A DNA stretch of 64,000 nt from Nocardiopsis dassonvillei_B (lineage in GTDB: Bacteria; Actinomycetota; Actinomycetes; Streptosporangiales; Streptosporangiaceae). Below, one piece after another: positions 25,534 to 34,273 of this stretch. The DNA lies in assembly GCF_964273065.1 (NCBI RefSeq), contig NZ_OZ186815.1:1736001-1800000 (forward strand), in the 5' to 3' direction. The position numbers and the translations under genes are program-made. Numbering within the stretch: position 1 is the first letter of the stretch; every line of letters begins with the position of its first letter. The notes under the pieces were generated by a model. That model searched no databases. It was not told the DNA's origin and saw nothing but the letters and a program-made list of their open reading frames with translations.

Positions 25534-25705
25534 GGGAGGCCCCCTTCGCCCCTGACCCCTGGCATGCCCCCTTGTGCCCTTCGCCGCCCCGGAGCCCGAA
25601 CCCTCCGCCCGTGGGCGGCGTCACACCCGATGAAGACGTCGCACGGCGGTGTTCCCCGCTGGCCCCGTGCACGTTCGTCTGCGAGATGGACGCGGAGAAC
25701 CCCTG

Positions 25706-27274
25706 GTGAACAAGCTGCCCCGAACCGCCATGGCCCCCGATCACCCCGTGATCACGGCGGGAGTGGCCCTCGTGGTCCTGGCCGGCATGGTGCTGTTGTC
25801 GGTGCGACCACCGGAAACGCTGGGCGCGGGTCCGGTCGGCGGCGTCGCGCACGGCATCGCCGACGCCGTGGAGCAGCGCCTGCCCGCCGCCGGCGAGCCG
25901 GACGCGCTGACCGTGGTGGACGCCGCCGCCCTGAGCGGCGTGGAGGAGGAGGCCGTGGAGTACGGCGGGGTCACCACCGAGGTGGTCTTCCCGGTGCTGC
26001 CCAACGCCGAGCCGCTCACCGGTTTCCTGCGCGAGCGGCTCGCCGCCGAGGTGGAGGCGTTCGACGCCGCCAACCCGGGGGCCGAGTCCTACCGGGCGGG
26101 GTGGAACGTCACCGCCGCCTCCGACGGACTGGTCGGCGTGCGCATGACGGCGGCCGAGACCGACTCCGAGGGGGAGAAGGAGACCCACGCCACCTACTGG
26201 TACGACACCGGCGACGGCGTCACCCGGGGGTCGCAGTCGCTGCTGGCCGGGCAGAGCGAGCTGGCCGCCCTCAACACCCTGGTGCGCGACCGGCTCGGCG
26301 ACTCCGCCGTGCCGGGGACGGTGCTGCCGGTGGCGGCGCTGTACGACTCGGTCGGGTTCAACCCCGACGGCGACCTGGTGGTGGAGTTCGACGCCGGGCA
26401 GGTCGCCGCGCCCGAGGCCGGGCCGCTGACCGCGGTCGTGGAGCGCGCCGAGGCCGAGCCGCTGCTGTCGGACTTCGGGCGGCGGGCGCTGCGCGCGGCC
26501 ACCACGGGGGTGGAGGAGTTCTCCATCGGCGCAGCGCCCCGGGAGGGCTCCGGCGGCGGCGCGGACGAGCCGGTGCCGGGCATCCTCCCCCCCGTGGACG
26601 ACTCCGTGGACTGCGCCGACCCCGAGGTCAGGTGCGTGGCCCTGACCTACGACGACGGCCCCGGCGGAGGCACTCCGGAGCTGCTGGACATGCTCGCCGA
26701 CCACGACGCCAAGGCGACGTTCTTCGTCACCGGGCTGCCGGTGATGGAGCACCTGCACACCGTGCGGCGCGCCTACGCCGAGGGCCACGAGATCGCCAAC
26801 CACACCCTGGACCACCCCGACCTGGCCGGACTGGGCCCCGACGGGGTCCACGCGAACCTGAACACCGTGCAGGCCCTGGTGTACCGGGAGACCGGCTACA
26901 CCATGGACCTCATGCGCCCCCCGTACGGGTCGACCAACGACAACGTCGCGGCGGTGACCCGGGACATGGGCCTGGCCCAGGTCCTGTGGAGCATCGACAC
27001 CAACGACTGGAAGGACCGCGACCCCTCGGTGGTCGCGGACCGGGCGATCGCGGGCGCCTCGGACGGGGCGATCATCCTCATGCACGACATCCACCCCACG
27101 ACCATCGCCGCCTCCCGGCGGATCATCGCGGAGCTGGACGCCGCGGGCTACACGATGGTGACCGTGTCGCAGCTGCTGGGCGACACCGAGCCCGGCGAGC
27201 GCTACATCGACGGTGCGCCCGACGAACCGCCCGCGGAGACGCCCTCCGGGGACGCCGGGGCCGGCACCGGGTAG
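25706..27274 (+). CDS. membrane-anchored polysaccharide deacetylase (NodB/CE4), first of a tandem pair
   Basis: Protein of 522 residues. One N-terminal membrane segment (about 13-33), a DUF3298/RsiV-like domain (about 80-260, with the element LPVAALYDSVGFNPDGDLVVEF), and a C-terminal NodB domain. The NodB motifs are TYDDGPG (about 313-319), HTLDH (metal ligands), RPPYGS and LMHDIHP. It is expected to remove N-acetyl groups from peptidoglycan or another extracellular glycan. The GTG at 25706 is chosen for GGAGA 7 bases upstream. A paralogue follows directly. Confidence 0.88.
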   Translation: MNKLPRTAMAPDHPVITAGVALVVLAGMVLLSVRPPETLGAGPVGGVAHGIADAVEQRLPAAGEPDALTVVDAAALSGVEEEAVEYGGVTTEVVFPVLPNAEPLTGFLRERLAAEVEAFDAANPGAESYRAGWNVTAASDGLVGVRMTAAETDSEGEKETHATYWYDTGDGVTRGSQSLLAGQSELAALNTLVRDRLGDSAVPGTVLPVAALYDSVGFNPDGDLVVEFDAGQVAAPEAGPLTAVVERAEAEPLLSDFGRRALRAATTGVEEFSIGAAPREGSGGGADEPVPGILPPVDDSVDCADPEVRCVALTYDDGPGGGTPELLDMLADHDAKATFFVTGLPVMEHLHTVRRAYAEGHEIANHTLDHPDLAGLGPDGVHANLNTVQALVYRETGYTMDLMRPPYGSTNDNVAAVTRDMGLAQVLWSIDTNDWKDRDPSVVADRAIAGASDGAIILMHDIHPTTIAASRRIIAELDAAGYTMVTVSQLLGDTEPGERYIDGAPDEPPAETPSGDAGAGTG

Positions 27275-27308
27275 CGGGCCCGCCGGCCCGGACAGCAGGA
27301 CGGATCCC

Positions 27309-27360
27309 GCGGGCCCGCCGTGGGGCTGACCACATGTGGTCAGCCCCACGGCGGGCCCGC
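27309..27360. terminator. 52-bp perfect palindrome between the two deacetylases
   Basis: Two 26-base arms are exactly complementary with no spacer (centre at 27334/27335, CCACA|TGTGG). It lies 34 bases past the first deacetylase stop and 59 before the next start. No U-tract. The GCGGGCCCGCC that ends each arm occurs a third time just after the first stop. A terminator is the simplest reading. Confidence 0.75.
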
Positions 27361-27419
27361 CGCAGTCCCTTATGTTGCACCCAGCGACCCGGTGCACACG
27401 TTCTGGATAAGGGAGTCCG

Positions 27420-28958
27420 GTGTTCTCGTCGACCCGCACGCGTCCGAAGCAGGCCCCGCCCCGGTGGAGGGGACACCCACTCCGGCTGCTGGGGGCGGGG
27501 GCCGCCGTGGCGGTGGCGCTGCCGCTGGCGGGGTGCGAGAACCCTCCGGCGGCCGCCCCGGCCGAAGCCGACCCGGAGCTCATGACGGTGCTGGTCGACG
27601 GCCCCGGGGACCCGGTGACCGAGTGGAGCGGCGAGGGGGACGACTTCCCAGGCCACCCTCACCTTCCCGAGGACGTGGATATCTCCGTCGCCCACCCGGA
27701 GTTCCCGGGCGCCGGGGGTTTCTCCGACGCCCTGCACGCGCGGATCGACCAGGAGGTCATGGACTTCCGCGGGGCGAGCCGGGAGCCGGTCGGCCTGGAC
27801 ATCGCCTGGCAGGTCGTGGCCGCCGGCGAGGGCGTGCTGGGCGTGCGCCTGGTGAGCACCGAGGAGGACCTGCACGGGATACGCCGGGCGTACGCGACCC
27901 ACTGGTACGACGTGGCGACCGGGCACACCGGGTACGCCACGGAGCTCCTGGCCGACGACGCGGCCCTGGTCGAGCTGAACGGCCTGGTGGGCAGGGCCCT
28001 GGAGGACCACCCGGACGTGGACCGCAGGGGGCTGCTCCCGATCATGCGCACCTACGACTCGATCGGGTTCAACGCCGACGGCGACCTGGTGGTGGAGTTC
28101 GACGACGGCCACCTGTCACCGGTCGTCGAGGGCCACCCGCCGGACGCGTCCCCGGGCCGGATCACCGCGGTCATCGGTGCCGAGCAGGCCGAACCGCTGC
28201 TGTCGGACCTGGGTGAGCGGGCACGGCGGGCCTCGCTCACCCGGGAGCCGGTGCTGTCGGTGCCCGGGTCCGACACCGGTCCGGGGGACGCACCGGCGCC
28301 CCCCGGTGTGGTCGCCCGGCGCGGCCCCGACGTCGACTGCGCCGACCCGGGCGTCAAGTGCGTGGCCCTGACCTTCGACGACGGCCCGACCGAGCAGACC
28401 GCGCACCTGCTGGACGTCCTCGCCGAGCAGGAGGTGCCGGCGACGTTCTTCCTCAACGGCGACCCCCTGCTGACCCGGCCCTGGCTCGTCCGGCGGATGT
28501 ACGCCGAGGGGCACGAGCCGGCCAACCACGGCGACCTGCACGAGCACATCCCGGACCACTTCGCGCCGGAGGAGGTGCCCGCCCAGGTGGCGATGGTGAG
28601 TGCGGCGGTCCGCCGCCAGACCGGGTACACCGTGGAGCTGTTCCGCCCGCCCTTCGGGGCCACCGACGGGGACCTCAAGGCGGAACTGGCCCGGCAGGAG
28701 CTCGCCGAGGTGCTGTGGACGGTCGACAGCGAGGACTGGACCGGGACCGACCGGGACACGGTCGCGGACCGGGTGGTGGACCTGGTGGAGCCGGGCGGGG
28801 TGGTCCTGCTGCACGACCCGCTGCCCCCGACGATCGCGGCGGTCCCGGAGATCATCGAGCGGCTGCGCGAGAAGGGCTACGTGTTCGTGACCGCCTCCCG
28901 GCTCCTCGACCCCGAGCCCGGCGACACCTACCCCCCGGACTGGGACGGCAGCTGGTAG
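27420..28958 (+). CDS. lipoprotein polysaccharide deacetylase (NodB/CE4), second of the pair
   Basis: Paralogue of the upstream gene, 512 residues, with the same DUF3298-like plus NodB order. Here the N-terminus is a lipoprotein signal with lipobox LAGC (C39) instead of a membrane helix. NodB motifs: TFDDGPT (about 318), HGDLH (metal ligands with atypical intervening residues), RPPFGA and LLHDPLP. The shared stretch YDSIGFNxDGDLVVEFD shows the duplication. The GTG start has GGGAG 6 bases upstream. Acts outside the membrane; the glycan is unknown. Confidence 0.88.
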   Translation: MFSSTRTRPKQAPPRWRGHPLRLLGAGAAVAVALPLAGCENPPAAAPAEADPELMTVLVDGPGDPVTEWSGEGDDFPGHPHLPEDVDISVAHPEFPGAGGFSDALHARIDQEVMDFRGASREPVGLDIAWQVVAAGEGVLGVRLVSTEEDLHGIRRAYATHWYDVATGHTGYATELLADDAALVELNGLVGRALEDHPDVDRRGLLPIMRTYDSIGFNADGDLVVEFDDGHLSPVVEGHPPDASPGRITAVIGAEQAEPLLSDLGERARRASLTREPVLSVPGSDTGPGDAPAPPGVVARRGPDVDCADPGVKCVALTFDDGPTEQTAHLLDVLAEQEVPATFFLNGDPLLTRPWLVRRMYAEGHEPANHGDLHEHIPDHFAPEEVPAQVAMVSAAVRRQTGYTVELFRPPFGATDGDLKAELARQELAEVLWTVDSEDWTGTDRDTVADRVVDLVEPGGVVLLHDPLPPTIAAVPEIIERLREKGYVFVTASRLLDPEPGDTYPPDWDGSW

Positions 28959-28969
28959 CACACCGGACG

Positions 28970-29016
28970 GCCCGCGTCCCCGGGGACGGCCTGAACCGGT
29001 CCGCGGGGACGCGGGC
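28970..29016. terminator. 12-bp hairpin between convergent genes
   Basis: GCCCGCGTCCCC (28970-28981) pairs perfectly with GGGGACGCGGGC (29005-29016), between the deacetylase stop and the DUF6210 stop. It can act on both strands. Confidence 0.6.
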
Positions 29017-29021
29017 GGCGG

Positions 29022-29450
29022 TCAGTCGGAGTTGCACCACACCAGCACCCCGGGACCGTCCGGGGTGCGCACCGGTATCCACGCCTCGTCGAGTTCGCCG
29101 AGGGAGTCCTCGTCCAGCGCCAAGGGGTGGGGGCGCTCGTCGGTGCCGTCGCAGGCCCAGTAGACGACCTCCGCGAGGGCGGCGTCCACCCGGTCGCGGT
29201 GCGCCCGCCGCAGGGGGCGGCCCCACGTGCCCGCGCCGCGCAGGTCGCGTTCGAAGAGCCCCCTGAGCAGGCCGAGCGCGTCGGGGCCGTGCACCGGCAC
29301 CAGGAAACCCTCCGCGCTCCCCTGGCGGCAGGCGGTGCCGCCGTACTGCTGCTGGTAGTGGACCCCGGTCGGCGCCCGCACGACCACGTACAGCCAGTCC
29401 TGTCCCAGGAGCCCGTCGGGGTCGAGGAGGACGAAGCGCGGTGCGGTCAT
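29022..29450 (-). CDS. DUF6210-like protein
   Basis: Protein of 142 residues without signal or membrane segments. The N-terminal FVLLDPDGLLGQDWLYVVV and YQQQYGGTACRQGSAEGFLVP elements recall DUF6210 proteins of actinobacteria, for which no function is established. The ATG at 29450 is the start that keeps the conserved N-terminus; the upstream frame is arginine-rich shadow. Convergent with the deacetylase and separated from pyrD by a hairpin. Confidence 0.65.
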   Translation of the reverse strand: MTAPRFVLLDPDGLLGQDWLYVVVRAPTGVHYQQQYGGTACRQGSAEGFLVPVHGPDALGLLRGLFERDLRGAGTWGRPLRRAHRDRVDAALAEVVYWACDGTDERPHPLALDEDSLGELDEAWIPVRTPDGPGVLVWCNSD

Positions 29451-29472
29451 GGGCCGAGCGTAGCGGCGGGAA

Positions 29473-29520
29473 CGCCGACGGCCCGCTCCAGGGGCGGTGC
29501 CCCGGGCCGGGCCGTCGGCG
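29473..29520 (-). terminator. 13-bp hairpin ending pyrD
   Basis: CGCCGACGGCCCG (29473-29485) pairs perfectly with CGGGCCGTCGGCG (29508-29520), starting 17 bases beyond the pyrD stop. Confidence 0.65.
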
Positions 29521-29536
29521 GCGCGTGCGGTGCGGG

Positions 29537-30667
29537 TCAGGCGGTGGCGGTCTCGGCGGCGTCCGCGGTGTCCGGGACCTCGGAGCCGACGGCCTCGGCG
29601 ATCGAGGCGTATCCGGCGGCGCGGACCAGGCGGGCCAGGCCGCGGTGGATACGGCGGGGCCACAGCGGTCCGCCGTAGATCAATCCGGTGTAGCCCTGGA
29701 CGAGGGTCGCCCCGGCGCGGATACGGGCCCAGGCGTCCTCGGGCGTGTCGATACCGCCCACCGCGATCAGGGTGACCCGGTCGCCGACCCGGGCGCGCAG
29801 GCGGCGCAGCACCGCCAGGGAGCGCTCCTTCAGGGGCGCGCCGGACAGGCCGCCGCCCCCGGCCGCCCCGACCTCCTCGGCGGAGGAGGCCAGGCCCTCG
29901 CGGGAGATGGTGGTGTTGGTGGCGATGACGCCGTCCAGCCCCAGTTCCAGGGCCAGGTCGGCGACCGCGTCGACGTCCTCGTCGGCCAGGTCCGGGGCGA
30001 TCTTGACCAGCAGCGGCAGCTCCGGGCGCCCGGCCTCGGCCAGGGCGTCGCGCACGGCCGACAGGATCGGCCGCAGCCGTTCCACGCTCTGCAGGTCGCG
30101 CAGCCCCGGCGTGTTGGGGGAGCTGACGTTGACGACCATGTAGTCGGCGTAGGGGGCCAGCCTCCGGGCGCTGAGCGCGTAGTCGCCCTCGGCCTCGGCC
30201 TCCGGCGTGACCTTGGTCTTGCCGATGTTGATGCCCAGGATCGGACCGGGCCTCCCCCGCCGGTGGTGCAGGCGCTCGGCGACCAGCGCCGACCCCTCGT
30301 TGTTGAAGCCCATCCGGTTGACGATCGCGCGGTCCCCGACCAGGCGGGTCAGTCGCGGCCGGGGGTTGCCCGGCTGCGGCTGGGCGGTGACCGTGCCGAT
30401 CTCGACGAACCCGAAGCCGAGCGCGGCCAGGGCCCGGGGGCCCTCGGCGTTCTTGTCGAAGCCGGCCGCCAGCCCCAGCGGGCCGGGGAACTCGCGTCCC
30501 AGGGCGTGCACGGTCAGCTCGGGCTCGCGCGGGCCCAGCACCCGTTCGGCCGCCGCGGCGACGCCGGGCACGGCGGCGGCGCAGCGCAGGGCGCCGAAGC
30601 TCACCTTGTGGATCGTCTCGGCGTCCAGGTGGCGCAGCACCGAGCTGAAGAGGATCTGGTAGAACAC
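29537..30667 (-). CDS. pyrD: dihydroorotate dehydrogenase, class 2
   Basis: Membrane-associated flavoprotein of 376 residues that oxidises dihydroorotate to orotate with quinone as acceptor, in pyrimidine synthesis. Class 2 features: the N-terminal helical extension (MFYQILFSSVLRHLDAETIHK), then the FMN barrel with GFVEIGTVTAQPQPGNPRPR, the catalytic-serine segment NVSSPNTPGLR, and the phosphate-binding GGIDTPEDAW. The GTG at 30667 begins the conserved FYQ start; no clear Shine-Dalgarno. It starts 8 bases after the PAC2 gene stop, so the two are likely cotranscribed. Confidence 0.95.
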   Translation of the reverse strand: MFYQILFSSVLRHLDAETIHKVSFGALRCAAAVPGVAAAAERVLGPREPELTVHALGREFPGPLGLAAGFDKNAEGPRALAALGFGFVEIGTVTAQPQPGNPRPRLTRLVGDRAIVNRMGFNNEGSALVAERLHHRRGRPGPILGINIGKTKVTPEAEAEGDYALSARRLAPYADYMVVNVSSPNTPGLRDLQSVERLRPILSAVRDALAEAGRPELPLLVKIAPDLADEDVDAVADLALELGLDGVIATNTTISREGLASSAEEVGAAGGGGLSGAPLKERSLAVLRRLRARVGDRVTLIAVGGIDTPEDAWARIRAGATLVQGYTGLIYGGPLWPRRIHRGLARLVRAAGYASIAEAVGSEVPDTADAAETATA

Positions 30668-30675
30668 GTGTTTAT

Positions 30676-31602
30676 TTAACCGTTTCCATCGCTCTCGCGC
30701 TCGGCGAGAAAGCGTTCGAGTTCCGCGCCGAGCTCGTCGGCGGTGGGCAGGGCCGTCTCGTCGTCGGCGAGCGGGAGCACCGGGCGGTCCTCCGGGTCGG
30801 TCCGCGCGGACATGATGTCGTCGTACTGGCGCTCCAGGTTGATGACGATGCGCTGGACCTCCTCCGAGGCGCCCACCTGCTCGGCGATCTCCACGTCCGT
30901 GGCCTGGGCGATCTCCTCCAGGCCCGTCGTGGGCAGGGACAGCCCGGTGGCGTCGGCGAGGTACCGCAGGGCGGCCAGCGCCGCACGCGGGTAGGTCGAC
31001 TGGGCCAGGTAGCTGGGCACGTGGACGGCGAAGCCGACGAAGTCGTGCCCCGCCTCGCCCAGCCGGAACTCCAGCAGCGACACCGCGCTGCCGGGGACCT
31101 CGACCCGCCCGATCCAGGGGGTGTGCCCCTCGACGAGCTCGGGACGGGTGGAGTGCGGGGTCACCGTGACCGGCCGGGTGTGCGGCACCGCCATGGGGAT
31201 GCCGTGGACGCTCAGGGAGAGCGTCACCGACAGGCGCTCCACCAGGCCGACGACCGCGGCGGTGAAGGTCTCCCACTCGCGGTCCGGTTCCGGTCCGCGC
31301 AGGACCAGGAACGGGTTGCCCTCGGCGTCGCGCAGGCGGTAGAGGGCGAGCTCGGGCCCCCGGTACTCCGTCCACGTGTTCTCGACGAACGTCATGGGCG
31401 GGCGGCGGGCCCGGTAGTCGACGAGGCGGTCGACGTCGAAGACGGCCAGCTCCTCCGCCTCGAAGCGGGCGAACAGCTCCTCGACCGCCTGTTTTCCCAC
31501 GTTGCCGGCATCGACGAAGCCGTCCAGGCAGACGAGCATCGCCAGGCCGGCGACATCGTCGAAACCGGGTCGGATTTCGTACAGATCTGCTGGATTGCGC
31601 AC
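30676..31602 (-). CDS. PAC2 family protein
   Basis: Protein of 308 residues of the PAC2 (proteasome assembly chaperone 2-like) family common in actinobacteria, with the FDDVAGLAMLVCLDGFVDAGNVG start and a long acidic C-terminal helix. The family's bacterial function is not established; an ATP-independent assembly or ligase-like role has been suggested for relatives. The GTG at 31602 gives full-length similarity. It precedes pyrD by 8 bases and follows the ABC-class ATPase after 129 bases. Confidence 0.88.
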   Translation of the reverse strand: MRNPADLYEIRPGFDDVAGLAMLVCLDGFVDAGNVGKQAVEELFARFEAEELAVFDVDRLVDYRARRPPMTFVENTWTEYRGPELALYRLRDAEGNPFLVLRGPEPDREWETFTAAVVGLVERLSVTLSLSVHGIPMAVPHTRPVTVTPHSTRPELVEGHTPWIGRVEVPGSAVSLLEFRLGEAGHDFVGFAVHVPSYLAQSTYPRAALAALRYLADATGLSLPTTGLEEIAQATDVEIAEQVGASEEVQRIVINLERQYDDIMSARTDPEDRPVLPLADDETALPTADELGAELERFLAERESDGNG

Positions 31603-31731
31603 CGGGTTCTCGTCTCCACGTAGCTCGGGGTGTCAGGGGGCCGCGTGGCAGTCCAACGCCGACCGGCTCCGCCGTGTTCCCGGTCGCCTTCCGGACCGTT
31701 CGCCCTGATATTCCACCTTACCGACCCGTGT

Positions 31732-33486
31732 TCACCGCCGCTGTTCGAGGACCCGCAGGGAGCGCAGCCGGTTGAGGACCGCGGCGACCTCCTGCCGCCG
31801 CGGCAGCGCGTAGTCGCCGCCGAAGTCCGCGCCCAGGGCGATGACCCCGCGTTCGGCCAGCTCCGCCTCCAGGGCGTCCAGGGCCTCGGCGACCGTGCGG
31901 TCCCGCAGGCCCAGGGCGCGCAGGGCCAGCCCGGCGCCGATGATCTGCCCCGGGTCGACGAACTGCTCGATGGAGCGCACGTCGACGTCGTCGTCGCCGA
32001 ACACCAGGACGTCCATGTCCCGGCGCTTGATCCGGGACCGGCCGCGGGCGTCGGAGGGGTCGACCGACCGCGGGTCGACGAGGCGGGCGCGCGGGGCGGT
32101 GAACACCGCGTCCGTCCGCTCCCTGGCCAGCTCGCGGGCGCGCCCGGAGACGTCGTGGGGGTGGTAGGCGTCCATCATGACCACGTGGTCGGCGACGTCG
32201 AAGTAGTCGCCGCTGCCCCCCATGACCAGCACCGTGGAGACCCCGTGGTCGCGGTGCAGCGGCCGCACCAGGTCGACGAACGGGATGAGGGGCTCGCGGT
32301 CGCCGTGCACCAGGGCCTGCATGCGCTCGTCGCGGATCATCAGGTTGGTGGCGGTGGAGTCCTCGTCCACCAGCAGGGTGCGCGACCCGGCCTCCAGGGC
32401 CTCGCAGATGTTGGCGGCCTGCGAGGTGGAGCCCGAGGCGTTGTCGGTGCGAAAGTCCGCGGTGTCGGCGCCGGTGGGCAGGTTGCGCACGAAGGAGCCG
32501 ACGTCGACCCGCTCCACCCGGCGGCCCTCCTCCGCGCGGATCTTGACCGCGTCGGCGCGGGTGACCACGAGTTCGCGCCCGTCGCCGGGCACGTGGTCGT
32601 AGACGCCCCGCTCCAGGGCGTGCAGCAGGGTGGACTTGCCGTGGAAGCCGCCGCCCACGATGAGGACCACGCCCTCGGGGACGCCCATGCCGGTGACCGC
32701 GCCCCGGTGCGGCAGGTCCACCGACACGCGCAGGCTCTCCGGCGAGGTGAAGGGCACCGCGCCCTCGGCCATGGGCTCGTCGCTGACCCCGCTGCGCCGC
32801 GGCAGGACCGCCCCGTCGGCGACGAAGGCGACCAGCCCCAGCTCCTCCAGCCGGGAGCGCAGGGCGACCGTGTCGGCCACGCTGTCGGCGAAGGCGCGCG
32901 CGGCGTCCCGGTCGACCGCCTCCCAGTAGAGGTCGTCCACCAGTCCGGGCAGGGTTTCGCAGAGCTCCCGCTCGGCGGCCCGGCCGTCGATCCGGCGGCC
33001 GCGGCCGGGCAGGTCGATGCCGATACGCAGCTCCAGTCCGCCGCCCTCGGTGACCCGGCAGGAGGAGCGCTCCAGCACCTCCTGGCCGCCGGTGTCGATG
33101 CGCAGCAGCGAGCGGCGCAGCAGCCGCCCGGCGCGCCGGCCGAGGAAGTCGGCGGTGGCCCGGCGCCGCACGGGGTCGGCCCAGGCGTCCTCGGGGATGC
33201 CGGCGTCGGGGAGGGAGACCAGGATCCGCGAGGCCGGCGCGAACGGGTCGGCCTGCACCCGCTGGACGGTCAGGGTGAAGTCGCCGAAGTCCCAGTCCCC
33301 CCTGAGTGACCTGTACCGCCCGTAGGAGTCGCCGTCCATGCGCAGCAGCTCCTTGGAGAGCCGCTCCTCGTCGCGCACCCCGGTGATGGGCTCGGGCTCG
33401 CGCCCCCCGGCCCGGCCGCCGCGCCCGCCGCCCCGGCCCCCGTGGCCGCCGCGCCCGCCGTGCCCCGCGCCGTACCGCCCCGCCAT
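31732..33486 (-). CDS. ABC-class ATPase (PF09818-like) with RGG-rich N-terminus
   Basis: Predicted cytoplasmic ATPase of 584 residues. The first about 30 residues are nearly all Gly, Arg and His with several GGRGG/RGG repeats. The core has the P-loop VGGGFHGKST (about 275-284), SSxAANICEALEAGSRTLLVDEDSTATNLM (signature and Walker B) and a C-terminal regulatory helix region. It belongs to the conserved ABC-ATPase family related to trypanosomal MRB1590, an RNA-editing factor. The start ATG has GAGGGGG upstream. Partner and substrate unknown; RNA binding is suggested by the RGG tail. Confidence 0.85.
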   Translation of the reverse strand: MAGRYGAGHGGRGGHGGRGGGRGGRAGGREPEPITGVRDEERLSKELLRMDGDSYGRYRSLRGDWDFGDFTLTVQRVQADPFAPASRILVSLPDAGIPEDAWADPVRRRATADFLGRRAGRLLRRSLLRIDTGGQEVLERSSCRVTEGGGLELRIGIDLPGRGRRIDGRAAERELCETLPGLVDDLYWEAVDRDAARAFADSVADTVALRSRLEELGLVAFVADGAVLPRRSGVSDEPMAEGAVPFTSPESLRVSVDLPHRGAVTGMGVPEGVVLIVGGGFHGKSTLLHALERGVYDHVPGDGRELVVTRADAVKIRAEEGRRVERVDVGSFVRNLPTGADTADFRTDNASGSTSQAANICEALEAGSRTLLVDEDSTATNLMIRDERMQALVHGDREPLIPFVDLVRPLHRDHGVSTVLVMGGSGDYFDVADHVVMMDAYHPHDVSGRARELARERTDAVFTAPRARLVDPRSVDPSDARGRSRIKRRDMDVLVFGDDDVDVRSIEQFVDPGQIIGAGLALRALGLRDRTVAEALDALEAELAERGVIALGADFGGDYALPRRQEVAAVLNRLRSLRVLEQRR

Positions 33487-33604
33487 CGTTCCCCCTCGCA
33501 CTGCCGGTTCCGTCCTCCCCGCCAGGTTAGGCCGTCGTACCCGTCCCCGGCGCACCCTGTGGGGGCCCCGCCCGGGTGTCGCCGTCCCCGCCCCGGGCAC
33601 GTGA

Positions 33605-33642
33605 AAGGGCCGGTCCCGGTGCGACTTCCGGGCCCGGCCCTT
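33605..33642 (-). terminator. second hairpin after the isochorismatase-like gene
   Basis: AAGGGCCGG (33605-33613) pairs with CCGGCCCTT (33634-33642), with an inner CCGG/CCGG pair. It lies downstream of the 33693-33723 hairpin, giving two tandem stems before the ATPase start region. Confidence 0.55.
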
Positions 33643-33692
33643 CGGGGTGGGACACGGTCCCCGGCGCCAAGGGGGTGCACCGGGTCCGTGCG

Positions 33693-33723
33693 GGCACCTC
33701 CCCGGGAGGGGTGGGGAGGTGCC
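33693..33723 (-). terminator. 11-bp hairpin after the isochorismatase-like gene
   Basis: GGCACCTCCCC pairs perfectly with GGGGAGGTGCC over a 9-base loop, 13 bases past the stop at 33736. Confidence 0.65.
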
Positions 33724-33735
33724 ACGGGTTCTTTT

Positions 33736-34254
33736 CTACCCGAACTCGATGTCCCGCGCGGGGGAAACCTCGATTCCCTCGGATTCCAGCTTTCGTTCGA
33801 CGGCCAGCGCGCGTTCGGCGGCGGTGGCGCCCTCCCCCGGGAAGGTGCCGTGGGCACCCGCGGCGAGGACCACCCGGTAGCCCTCGCCGAGGGCCCGGCG
33901 GCCCGTGGCGGAGATGCAGTACTCGCTCTGGAAGCCCGCCAGGACCAGCCCGCGGGCGCCGGTGAGGGCGAGCGCCTCGGCCGCCCCCGGGGAGGTGAAG
34001 GCGTCCGGGCCGGTCTTGCGGAACACCGGTTCGTCCTCCCTGGCCGGGAAGGTCGGCTGCCAGCCCTCCGTGAACGGCTCGTCGGGCTCCCCTGCGGCCC
34101 CGTCGTTGAGGATGTGCACGACCGGGGTCCCCGTGGAGCGGGCGCGGTCGAGGAGGGCGGCGAGCTCGGCGCGCAGTGGTCCGGCGTCCGGGACCGCCTC
34201 CCGCCCCTCGAGGAAGTTGTCCTGCACGTCTACGAACACCAGTACGAACGACAT
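33736..34254 (-). CDS. isochorismatase-family cysteine hydrolase
   Basis: Protein of 172 residues with the family triad in place: Asp in FVDVQDNF (D9), Lys in VFRKTGPDAF (K80) and nucleophilic Cys in FQSEYCISAT (C113). Members hydrolyse amide or enol-ether bonds (nicotinamide, N-carbamoyl compounds, isochorismate). The substrate cannot be told from sequence. It begins 19 bases after the stop of the next upstream gene, so the two are probably cotranscribed. Cytoplasmic. Confidence 0.88.
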   Translation of the reverse strand: MSFVLVFVDVQDNFLEGREAVPDAGPLRAELAALLDRARSTGTPVVHILNDGAAGEPDEPFTEGWQPTFPAREDEPVFRKTGPDAFTSPGAAEALALTGARGLVLAGFQSEYCISATGRRALGEGYRVVLAAGAHGTFPGEGATAAERALAVERKLESEGIEVSPARDIEFG

Positions 34255-34273
34255 GCCGCCATGGTGGCACAGC

